From positions 26,611,878 to 26,675,877 of the forward strand of contig NC_086368.1 of assembly GCF_036324505.1 (NCBI RefSeq): 64,000 nt of DNA, read 5' to 3'. This document shows, piece after piece, positions 1-11,100 of the stretch. The notes below the pieces were generated by a model. It was not told where the DNA came from, did no database searches, and saw only the letters and a program-made list of their open reading frames with translations. Both the position numbers and the translations under genes were made by a program. Numbering within the stretch: position 1 is the first letter of the stretch; each line of letters opens with the position of its first letter. This DNA comes from Eleginops maclovinus. Taxonomy: Eukaryota > Chordata > Actinopteri > Perciformes > Eleginopidae.

Positions 1-240
1 CAGTCTTTCTGTTTCAGGTTCCAACTGTTGCACATAGTTACGCAAATAAAATCTGTTTTCCACCGTTGGAGTACAACCGGCTATGATGAAACAGCAGGAG
101 GGGGGGTGGCTATTTCAGGTGCAACATGAAAGGAGTAAATGAGGGGCAGAAAATGGGTCCTACAGGCCAACATTAAGCCAGTTAACCCAATCCCATTAAG
201 ATGCGTTTGACATCTGAATTATACATTTGCATCAAATGAA

Positions 241-480
241 AAATATCTCAAAACGTCTGCTTCCCCCCGCTCGCTGCAAACTCACTAACTGTTGCCTTTT
301 TTGAAAGAGACATCTGCTTAATGGGGATCTGTGGCAAGCCTAATGGAGCGACACAAACAGACTTCAATCCCATTTAAGCTATCTGCGGCGCGCGGTATTG
401 AAAGGCGCGCTGAAGTCTGCAGGAACACGCCGTAACTCAGACGATTCCTCTCTTTCTCTCTCCCGGCAGCTTATGAAACA
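241..480. promoter_or_regulatory. candidate conserved non-coding block
   Basis: The sequence is non-repetitive and complex, with several CpG/GCGC sites (about 385-432), set in otherwise AT-rich intron. No reading frame or repeat signature explains it. It is called from texture only; conservation was not tested. Confidence 0.3.
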
Positions 481-1194
481 GCTGAAAGCAATTGCTCTCT
501 CTGCATGAGGAGAGTCCCTGCGCTGAGCCCCCGATGTGGGAGAAGCATGGCTGTGTATTGGCTTCTAGCACTCACACACGCGCGAAGGCACACTCGATAT
601 ATTTATACACATGCAGCGCTTTGGATGATCTCTCCTGCTGCAGTGGGAACGAGGTTCTGCTGGGAAGGAGATTCCTGCTGCATTACGTCAGGCTTTAGCT
701 CCCAGCAGGCGCTACCTGAGGCCCTCAGCGGTGCAGCTGCAGCAGCAGAGCAGAACACACACAGACACACACAAAGAAACCTCATGCACGTGCACTTGCA
801 TCTGCACGGCCGCTTCTGCAAACACTTGAGCTTCGAGAGGGGATTTAACACATGCAGAGTCACAATGCACGTGAGGGATGAAAACATAAGAGCAAATGTG
901 TGTTTAGTAGACAAATGTTGACAAAAAGTGTTCCTTCTTAAATCTTTGAGGATCATAAATCCCACGGAAATTATCCTGGGGATTTTAGCAGATTTAAAGT
1001 CCGTCTGTTCCAAAGAAAGACACTAAGGCTGCACCTGAATCAGATTTTGGCAGCAGCACGGACCCCGTTAGGTTTGTAGATCTCTGTGGGTGTGATTTGT
1101 TTTTGTTGTCTCATCACCGTGACGGTTTATATCTAAAGCCTACAACCTCCTGTGGGACACACTGTTCAAGTAATAGCTTTTTTTGTGTTTCAGA

Positions 1195-1340
1195 TCATTT
1201 ATTTGCCTTTATTGTAGATGGATTAGCATATTTTGAAAGGCGGATGAAATGCAGAAGTGGTCCAGAGGTTGGTATCGAACCCTGGTCAGCTGCAGAGGAT
1301 TATCAAATGGGCCACCAGCTCTACTAGGTAAGCTATCCTT
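1195..1340 (-). repeat. old tRNA-derived SINE fragment
   Basis: On the minus strand the segment carries a Pol III B box (GGTTCGATACC) and an upstream A-box-like region, followed by CTGGACC and similar text typical of a common teleost tRNA-derived SINE. It does not fold as a functional tRNA and is diverged. Confidence 0.5.
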
Positions 1341-1659
1341 CGGGAATGCTTTTGAGAGGCTGCTTGTCCTGCTAGAATATAGAAATAAAGAAATGCAAGC
1401 AGCTTGCGGGTCACTGATGTCTGATTCCACTCACCGTCTTTTACGGGCTAGCCCTACACAACACAGGTTTGGAATTAAAAGCGTTATCAACACGTCTAGT
1501 TAGCTAGTAGAGCTGGTCAGTAATCTGAATAGTTATCACTGTAATAAACAGTATTTCATTTCATCTTACTGTACAATATTTAATGTAACCTTCTGTTCTT
1601 GCATATAGACTGTGTCTTGCACTATTTTTTCTTCTAGAATAATTCTGTGTTCATGTCAT

Positions 1660-1900
1660 TGGGCTCAAAAAGGACTTTTCCCCATTGACTTACATTGGGA
1701 AAGAGACGTCTGTAAATCAAAGGATCTGTTTCTTAACTACCAAGTACGAACACTTTTAAAAGCCCTTATTTAAATCACAAGGGTCTAAAAGTTGTAGAAT
1801 ACGGTAAAAGCCACTTTGAATTTTTTCTCACACCATTCATTTTAATGACCAAAGACGTAATGCAATCCGGTGATGCTATGGATTGGAGGCGGGGCTTAAG
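1660..1900. repeat. diverged dispersed teleost repeat
   Basis: It contains the phrase CCCATTGACTTACATTGGGA followed by AAGAGACGTCTGTAAATCA, which I recognise as a high-copy teleost repeat of uncertain class. There is no coding potential. Confidence 0.4.
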
Positions 1901-2337
1901 CTAAATGCAAAACTTCTTATTCTATTTTATTTTATTGTTTTAATGTCTTATACAACTGTGTTGCATTGCTGGAGGAGCTCGGGACATTTCATTGCCATTT
2001 CTACACTGTAGCTGATGTTGCATATGACATTGAAAACTTTGAATCTTGAATTTTGAAGGCCCGTGTTCGAATTTGGCCAGGGACTTCTGGTAGTCATGGC
2101 CTCTGTCTCTCCCCTTTTCGACACCGTCACTTGAATAAAAGATCTGGTGGCCCGAGAAAATCTTGAAAAAACCAACTGCTATTGACGAAAACGTAATGCA
2201 ATCTAAATGGTAATGGCTACAAGTTGGTGATGCCATTATATTTAAATCATTAATCCTGCAGCTAAACCTGTGAGGAGGTTAGCAGACCTGATCCATTCAT
2301 CTCTGCTGGGTCGAATCAGCTCTACTGAGCATTAGCA

Positions 2338-2340
<3 letters not shown>

Positions 2341-2396
<56 letters not shown>

Positions 2397-2405
2397 GGGG
2401 GGGGG
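2341..2405. repeat. (TG)n microsatellite followed by poly-G
   Basis: About 26 uninterrupted TG units are followed by a run of about 12 G. It lies in the shq1 intron and is likely length-polymorphic. Confidence 0.95.
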
Positions 2406-2979
2406 CTTCTGCTGATTGCAAATTAATTTCTGACCTAATTCCTCCAGTTGGATGGGCGGCCTGGCTCCGCACTGCTCTCTACAGGTCCAGATGGCCCGAT
2501 GGCATGCAGTAAATATGCTTTGTCAAAACACCGCTGAGGGTTGGAAAACGCTTCCAGGATTTCACAAAAGGTTGACACGTGACCTTGGAAGGCATGCTGT
2601 GATCATATCAAGCATCCAATCACAGAGACGTTTGATGACACGGTCTGCAAACTTTTTGCTCATAGTACCATCTAACGTGGTCCAATTTCTAGAGCCAGCC
2701 GTAACAGAGTGCAGCAGGTAGACAGAACCCGAGCTGTCAGGATGGTTTAACCCGGCCTGGTGTGAGACTGCAGGTCTCCAGTGGACAGCTGTGGCCTGTC
2801 AGTGCACTGGCGCCGACACTGGGGAGCACGGAGGGGCCACTTTCTACTTCATTAGCACTTGTGTCCACATGCATCTGTCAGCTGACATATATATCAGACT
2901 CGAAGGGGGCGGGGAAAAAAAATCGAAAGGAAGGAGGCGTTGTACTCGCCATTTTAAATATATGACAAACAGTTAAAAT

Positions 2980-3480
2980 CACAAGCGTGCATTCTGGATT
3001 TGATGTCGAGCCGCTTAAATCTCCGGCCATTCTTCACACTCGGCTGAGGCTAATGCAATTTGACCTGTCAATCAAGCCATTAAGTTTAATTTGGCCCATT
3101 TATCTACGCCCGGGCTCCCGACTGAGGCACTCAGTCTCAGAAGGCAGAATGAGGCGAGGGAGCCGTAATGTTGGAAGCTCAGGCTGCGGCTAATGGGCTC
3201 TGCGTGGCTGACTGATGGCTGCTCATCAGCGGCCGGCAGCCCTCGCGCCAGTTGGAAACCCCACAACAGAACGGCTCTCCCTCCTGTGGTAAAGCTATCT
3301 GTTTAATCTAAATCCTCTATGAAGAGCGCGACACCCATGCACTGCACATAAGCTGTGAGCCACGCGCCTGCCTAACCAGTTGAAGTACTGGAATTAGCAC
3401 GCCTGTTAGAGGAGCGGGACGGCACGATTAAATAGTCTCTCGCAGTGCCGAGGCTTCACGAGCTAACGCTGCTACGGAAG
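2980..3480. promoter_or_regulatory. candidate conserved non-coding block with a Pbx/Meis-type site
   Basis: The sequence is complex and non-repetitive, with homeodomain-like cores (TAATGCAATT, CATTAAGTTTAAT). At 3064-3074 the reverse complement reads TGATTGACAGG, the composite site bound by Pbx-Meis/Prep dimers. The enhancer role is inferred. Confidence 0.35.
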
Positions 3481-3764
3481 AGTTTTCAGCTAACAAGAAG
3501 CACGTCTCAATCTGAGTGAAAAAGCCATTGAACTCTTTTTTTAAACTGCATAGCTCTTGCCCTTTAAATTCTGCGCAGATTTTTATATCATCATATTCTC
3601 ATTGCACTTCATTTTTGTGTAGATATATTTCATTTTCTAGTGGGGCTGTAATGCTTTATGGGGTTTTCCATTTCCTTATGGTGTGTTATATGGGTTTATG
3701 TGCATGCAAATGGTTTTCAAAGACTAAATGTTCCCTCCAGAAGGAATTTTTCTCCCACACATCG

Positions 3765-4027
3765 CCACCCCTGCCTGAAACACCACCATTCGACCCCTTT
3801 GTTTATTTCCATAACATAGTGACATCCCTACGCAACACTTGAGTTTCTATTGGCTAGCATAGCAACAGAGCCGACCAGCTAACCAATCAGAGCAGACTGG
3901 GCTCTGGTTTCAGACAGAGGGTGAAAAGAGGTGCTGCAGCACAGGCAGTCTGAGACAAATAAAGAGCTTTTTGAACATTAAAGCGTGGAGACATGTCCCA
4001 GCAGAGACACAAAATACAAATATGATA
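3765..4027 (+). repeat. dispersed repeat, copy 1 of 2
   Basis: It shares long stretches with 30716-31016: TGCCTGAAA-ACC, AACATAGTGACATC, CAGACTGGGCTCTGGTTTCA, and the GTGAAAAGAGGTGCTGCAGC segment up to AAAGC-TGGAGACATG. The copies are diverged and non-coding; the family is common in teleosts, probably a non-autonomous DNA transposon. Confidence 0.75.
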
Positions 4028-4806
4028 ATGGAAATTAGCACAACATTTTTCAACGTAATTCCTCTTTCTTTGTTGACCATTATACACCAAAGCAAAGTTA
4101 TGTTATTTATATTTGTATCTGAAAACCTAGTTGGCAATAAACCTCAAACTAAAACCTGAATTCAAATATTTTTAGAAAAACCTTCTATAAACTGCTTTGT
4201 TCTGAGCTGTCAGGTCCTGACTCAGGATGTGTGAAATTGGTCAACACGCAGCAGAGAGATGCAGTGATTAGAGAAGGTCCAAGATCAACCTTTCATAATG
4301 GGAAGTGTCTTTCCTGTTGAAGAGCCCTGGGGCGCTCTGGCAGGGAGAGCAGCTCTGTTGCTTTCTCTCCGACCTTCCTCTGGCAGGGGGCAGTGAAAAG
4401 ACTCATGTGTCCTTTGGGGATTCGCATATTGTCAGAGAACAATGTCAATGCCTTGCAGGCAGAAAACCCAGCCAAGAGATTCCTGTATAGAATCCTTTTT
4501 TTCAAATAACAATTCGCTACTAGTGGAGGAACTACAGGGGATGGTAAACATGGTAATAGAATGTGTTTTAGTATGCAAATCTGGCCAAATTAGACAATGC
4601 ATGATTGCCCTCTCTCTCATGCCACCTTCTGGTAGCCTTCAGTCACTACTTTGTTACTGATTGTTGGAAAAACTTCAATGATTTGCATTTATATTAACAT
4701 GCGATATCTATTCCACCACGAAAACACACAATATTTTGTAGAGGATTATTATTATTTTTTGGTGACATTTTTTGTTCATCATTTATTTAAAAAAGACATT
4801 TAAATT

Positions 4807-4875
4807 GCATTTTGATTTCATTTTTTTGAGAGCATTTTGATTTCATTTTTTTAAGAGCATTTTGATTTTTTTTGC
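4807..4875 (+). repeat. 25-bp minisatellite, about 2.7 copies
   Basis: The unit starts GCATTTTGATTTCATTTTTT and ends with GAGA or AAGA. The copies are 4807-4831, 4832-4856 and a partial copy from 4857. It is T-rich and lies about 180 bases past shq1 coding exon 6 in the intron. Confidence 0.85.
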
Positions 4876-5058
4876 TACAATTTCTTTATACTTTTGGATA
4901 ATTCTTTTTTCAATCATTTCTCCCCAAAAAATTGAATAATTCATGTAACCTTTTTTTTGGACAGCAGCAAAATATTAGAGTCAAGCAATATAATTCAGAT
5001 AAAAACAATCTGTACTCAGTAAACATATATAAAGAAAAAAGGGGTAAATTAAACTTAC

Positions 5059-5156
5059 CAGCCTCCTTCTCCTGCTCTGTAGAAGGACTCAGCTTTGCCC
5101 ACCATGGACTGAACTTCAGCAGCCTTTTGATCTCCTCATCCTCAAACAAATCGGCC
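5059..5156 (-). CDS. shq1: shq1 coding exon 6 (last in window)
   Basis: This encodes [19 protein letters not shown], then [12 protein letters not shown], and ends in phase 1 at donor GTAAGTT. No later SHQ1 exon was seen in positions 1-5050 on either strand, so the intron after this exon is longer than 5 kb. Confidence 0.92.
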
Positions 5157-8100
5157 CTGAAATCATACAGAGATGTTAGCAGAGAGGTAAAATAAAAGCT
5201 ATGTTTAAGGGTGTGTAAGATTTCTATTCCCATAAACTCACAGGTAATGGTCAGGAGAAAAATCAGACGCCTCTACATCCTGCCGTCCCCGCCTCCTCTC
5301 TGCTGCCGTCGCTCCTTCTGGGTTCTTGACATCAATCACGTCGGTCAGCTCCTCCTGTTAAGACATTAAATCTTGCTCTGTCGTCCTCGTTTTTATTGCA
5401 CGATTATATTCAGACAGAAGGGTTTAAGCTCACCTGTAATCGTGCAAACACTCCAGACCTCTGATTCCCGAAGCCATACTGCTGCAGGGCCCCCAGCTCC
5501 TCCTCAGATTTCTCCTTATACACCTCCTGCTCCACCTGCCAGTCAAAGTCTTCCTCGTCTTCCTCCTCATCAGCTTCTCCAGCGCCTTCACTGCATCCTT
5601 TGATATGGTAATGAGTCATGGTTGTTTCTAGATTCTTTTAAATGTTATCCTTAATTGACCCGACTATAGATTTAGCTTACCTGTGCTCACGTCCTCTATC
5701 AGAGGTTTTGCTGAGCGGGCGCCTTTAGGAGCAAGCAGGCTGGTCAGCATCTGAAGTCCTTCAAAGTGTTCTCCTGTCGTCTCCTTAGGGACCCAGACAG
5801 TGAACAGACCTACAGCAAAATGAGCAAGGCATGTTTTTTAAACCATTACAGATCTCTTTTTTTAACATCATCCATCCACCAGTCTGGAAGCCTCTTTTTG
5901 AACCATACCATAGATAAAACGAACCATAAATAAACCAAATTGGAGGATTATTTTAGTCAATAACTGCAACTAGCTACTATTTTCTAGACTGATCGACACG
6001 TTTGGTCAATATACAGTCAAAGAAATAGATAGAAATGTCTATGCCATTTACTCAATGTCCAAGGTGATGTCTTTAAATGTCAAGAGTTTCTTCCCGTCTA
6101 CCCGCCTCATTACCAAGACCCGGGACCCCCACTATCCCTCAGTCATCCCTCTATAGCCTCTATGCATTACATTAACGTACACTATGTCAAAAATATCCTG
6201 TTCATCCTAATACTGTCACTCCTGCACAACCCTCCACATTTTTGGCTCACTGTAAGAGCACACATTTTATTTGTAATATATATCTATTTTTTTGTCATTA
6301 AGATTTTTATAAAATGTTCAAATAAATAGAAATATATATATAATATACACATAAATGCAGAACAAACATACAAATATATTTTATTTTTAAGGGTATACCT
6401 TTACTTCACTCATATTCAATGTAGATATATATATATTTTAATGTATGCATGTTTATGTATGCACCAAAAACACCAAGACAAATTCCTCGTATGTGTTGGC
6501 AATAAATCTCTCTCTGACTCTGATTTAAAAAACCCAGAGAAATTTAGTTTATTTCTGATAGAAAAATTAAGAAAAGAAACCCTATTTTAGAGGCTGAAAT
6601 AAAAGCATTTTGTCACATTTTTGCGTGATAAACTCACAATCTAACACACACTACTCTACTGTGCGAGTACTGTTTGAGGAAATGGATAAATCGTTACATT
6701 TTCCTAAAAATGCATGAGTTTTGAAAGTAGTCAGCCTCCAACTGGATGTATGAGACTTGTATTATACTGTCAGTGAAGTCAGTAAATCAATGTTTTGATA
6801 TAGAAGTTGCTTTTAGTAAATATGACCCAAATGCATTCAGACTTTTCCCAGTTTTTTGGATTCTTTGTGGAGGCATGTAAGAAAATGTTCGCTTCAAGAA
6901 CTCAAGGTAGCACGAGGCGAGTAATTGATAGCCAAATGGTCATTTCATGGGTAAGGTTATCCTTAAATAACATAAACATTATGTTTACTAAGTTGAGAAA
7001 GAAATTACTAAGAGCTTTTCATGAACTGACAGCCAATTTGTCAGAAATGACAACGACATGGTGACTCCCAACATGTGGTACAGGAAAAACACAACACACA
7101 AGAAGTGTTTTATCAAAGACTAATGATTTTTATGCAAAAGTGTGATTGATCTCTCTTTGTTAAGTCATTAATTCTAATTTTAAGGAGAGTATCTCACCCC
7201 CGCAGCCTGACCACCTGTGCAACACTGCAGCACTTTAAAAAAAATCAAGTAGTTTCTTCACAACCCGTTATTAAAAATTAAGCAGGCTCGATGATTTAGA
7301 CTGATTTGGCTGCACCACAGAGAAATTCTGAGGGCCGCCTAAAGACCTCATAAAAATTCGATGCACCCAAGTGTTAAAGCTTAGATGTGCTTTACGATGG
7401 GAGCCCCGCTAATTGCTCGTGTTGCGGGCCTTGCAGAACGGAGAGCGCCTGCAAGAGAGAGGGATCTTAACGACTGCTCATTATAAGTCTAAACAACGAC
7501 GCTCATTAGCGCGGCTTTATTAGCAGATGTTCCGGGCTTATTTAGACACAGCGCGCTAACAGAGGCCGTGCTGACAGACGGCCGACGAGGTGTCAGAGTC
7601 CATAAGGCGGATGTCCCCATAAAGACAACTTCATTAGGACTGATTATGCGCGAGAGAAAAAGACAGAACGCAGTGACAGACGGGACAGCGTTTCATTTGA
7701 TCGTTGTTATATGTAAAGGAATAGCAGAGAGCTCCCTGTCACTGTGGAGAGATGTTACAGGGGGCCTGCAGGCTTTAATCACTGTGACATCGCTGTGGTG
7801 CTAGAAACGTGATGCAATGACATGAGTGGGTTAATTCTCCCTGGCTGATTGACTGAAGATCAAACTAAAGACTCCCCGGGGATTAATCCGTGTCTGCAGC
7901 AGAGCCGTGTTTCATTCAGAGCTTTTGTTAGAGGGGTCGATAGTATCATTCAGATCTGTCTTTTTATAAAGGAGCATCATATCTAAGGTTTCCGAACACA
8001 AGGAATACGTTGGAATGTTACTAAGTTACTTCCAAAATGTAATGCAGTACATATTACTGTCTTTTTAAAGCAATAAGTTACATTACATTATTACTGTCTC

Positions 8101-11100
8101 TGAACTGTAATACGTTACACTACTTTTGCGTGACTTTGAGTCACTTTCACCCAAAAAACTGCAAAAGTGTGACTTTAAATGCTAAAATGTAGTTTATTAC
8201 AGCTCATTAATTAAAGCTATCTATCTGGCGGTACATGCTGAAAATTAGGAAAAGAGCTAGAATAACTCATGCTCCGTTTAAGTGGGCTGAATAATATTTG
8301 ATACCGGTAGCATTACGTCGCAGTTTGTTATTAATAATAGTGGAGCCTCGGCACAGCCCAGAGACCTGCTGTATATGAACGAGTCTCTATTCAACGTTAG
8401 CTCACCTTATCATTGGTGTGTTAACGGGGATTTGGCTGACAAGCTTTCTAAAAGCCGGTGCGATTCCACAGAGGACAGAGGCTGCAGATCTTCAACACTC
8501 TGCCACGAGTCTCTTAACTTCTCAGGGTTTAAACAGCAGCCCGAGAAAGAGAGAGTTACCTGCTGTTGCTTCGGCCTGCGCGCAGGCACTCCTGTCTTTT
8601 ACTTTCCTTTTCTCCGAGTCTGCAGCTCTGCACTGCGGATCTGTTTCTGCAGCCCTCTTAACCAATAGTAAACAGGCTTACTGAGTTACTATTCTACCGG
8701 CACAATTATTTCTCTGGTGTCGGAATGTCTCACGATGTTTGTGGATTCTTAGAATTACAAAACACCACATCACATTGCGTTACTGAGAATTGTAACAGGT
8801 ATTATATTACCCACATTTCAGAAGTAATGCGTTATATTACTGCGTTACAGCAAAAATTAATACTGTAACTGTGTAACTTTTCTTTTGTAACGCGTTACAC
8901 CCAACACTGATTAGGGGTGTAAGATGCCCCTGCCCGTTTCTCTATAAAGCCATCACAGAGACCTTAATGCATGCTTTTATTACACGTGTCCCTTAAAAGA
9001 ACACTGAAGCTTCACGAGTTTTAACAAGAACCAGAAAGAGAGCCCACATCACCCCGAATTTATAGTCTATGCATTGGCTACCTGTGAGATCCAGAATTGA
9101 TTTTATTACTTGTAATGGTTTTTAAAGCTTTAATGGTCTCGGCTTAGCTATTTATCAGATTTGCTTTTACCCTATACCCTCTAGAACCCGCCGGTTCTTC
9201 TGTTAAAGGATTAACTGCTTTAAAAATCCATGTTGAATCGTACACTTGACTGGAAAAATAAACCTTCGATATGATGTGATAGAATTGTTTTAAAAATTTA
9301 GAGAAGGAAAAGGATCAAATAAAACAGTTTTTCCTTGATAAAAGAACGTAACCCTGGAGGAAACGGGTCTAAAGGTGTTTGAAATTAGAAACATAACTCA
9401 ATAAATGAAAGGAAAAGAACAAATCAGATCTTACATTAGTCTTACAAATCTAGTTTATCAAGTCAGGACTTTTGAAACTTAACGATTTAGTTGAGTTCCA
9501 AACACTACTAGTTATATTCAGGGCAAAAGGCGGGGGGGGGGGGGGGGGGCACTGCTTACTACCAACAGAGTAGTAGTAAATGCATTATGCATTATGTCGT
9601 CAAAGATCCTTAATTACTAACCCCTTCTCCTGCCACTCTTTGAATTGGTTGGCTGTCCATACTTTGGGAATGTCTGGGGTTGGTTCTGCATTCTGCACTT
9701 CACCACAGCGGGGCTCACATACAGGATTTTGATCATGTTGAATCACGCCAGCCTGCGCCTCTGCTCGGACTTCTGCCGGGCTTTCACGTTGTCTTTTAGC
9801 GGTGAACCCAAACATGGTCAAATCTATATGTCTTTTCGTTGACATTAATGGCTATTAATGAATTTCTGTAAACAATTCATAAATAAATTCCACATTCCTT
9901 TCTACTTTGAACTCTTTTCTCACTGCTAGTTCGCTCACCCATAACACTCGCATAATTCATAATGTCTTATTGCGAGAGGAGCCAGGAGAGGGAGATCGGA
10001 CAGTAGGCTAGTCTGCGGAGCAGTGCCCCTGCAGTCTGGGGGGAAATTGCACCCACCGAGAGGGAAACGTAGGCTATCATAGTTACCGGTAGGCTATATA
10101 GGCAGACAATGAATGAATTGAGTGGGCCCCCCCAGACAGTGATTTTCAGTGGAACTAGCAGTACCCTGGCCAGAACTAAGGGGGCCGGGCACTACCGAGC
10201 CCTATGGTAATTTGAACAGTGGTCGCGTGTAGGATATGAATGTGGGTCCAAGTAATTGATGTGCAATCTTAATTTCTTTGCTTAATCTAACAGCTGTCGA
10301 TGCAATTTGTAATGCAACATCACCATACAGCTGAGATGACGAGACACACCTTTTTTTATTCAACCGTCATTACATCATTTTATAATGTGACTCACCTTTA
10401 TCAATGTCAAATTTGGCCTTTTCTCTCCCATCCTCCACTACTCGTCCAGGAAGAGATAATCTGAAAATAACCCAGTGTCAGTAGCAGTCAATAATAACAG
10501 ACATACACAGCATTTGTTCTAACCTGTCTTATCGATATTAAGACCAAAACTTGATTCATTTCACACTACATTACCAAGACCTCTGACTTCATGTCATTAA
10601 TTATATTGAAAAAAATTCAACTTTGAATTTAATGTATGGGAACTTGCAAAATAACGTTCTTATACATATATTTTGGGTTACTCTAAATACCTTTTAAGCA
10701 ACAAAGGTTTTGAACGTTTGTGTAAATAAAGTTTTACAAATAGCTTCTTTTGTTGAAAAAACCCAGAGATGTGTGCTGAACATTTAAGAAACCCCAAGTG
10801 TTATTGACAAAAAGCAGTCATGCGAATAGTTGTTTCTGTATGTTTTACAGTAACTAACTTAATACAAATAAAATCATTTTTTCCTGCAAAAAAAAGAATA
10901 ATTAAAGTGACAAAAATGCACCTGATTGCGCAGACTTCGCTAACTGTAGTCTTCGAGATAAAAAGCCCATCTTCTGAAATATTTACAGAATTTATTAAAC
11001 GTATATTTAGTCACAAGAAGGAATATTTTTATTAGAAAGTTTGTATTATTTATTGGATTTATTTATATAAAATAAAGATGTTATTATACTTCAGTTCAGC

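Larger units (their letters stand above)
1..5058 (-). other. shq1: shq1 intron after coding exon 6 (open at left end)
   Basis: There is no coding exon here. The stretch contains an old SINE at about 1200, dispersed repeats at 1660-1900 and 3765-4027, a TG microsatellite, a 25-bp tandem repeat at 4807, and two GC-richer complex blocks at 241-480 and 2980-3480 that look like conserved non-coding DNA. Small ORFs in it look like chance. Confidence 0.7.
5810..10395 (-). other. shq1: shq1 intron between coding exons 2 and 3
   Basis: A 4.6-kb intron. It holds an AT-rich LINE-tail-like repeat (6190-6535), a complex block at 7300-7960, a MITE-like element (8010-8912) and a hAT-derived fragment with poly-G (9532-10200). 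No exon was seen. Confidence 0.8.

Noticed and set aside
603..1013. 136-codon open frame on the minus strand
   Set aside because: Composition is low-complexity (Cys/Ala runs from CA repeats and CTG repeats); no family motif and no splice context.
4910..5233. Reading the whole 107-codon frame as one exon
   Set aside because: Only 5059-5156 matches SHQ1; the ends are intron read-through past a clear acceptor and donor.
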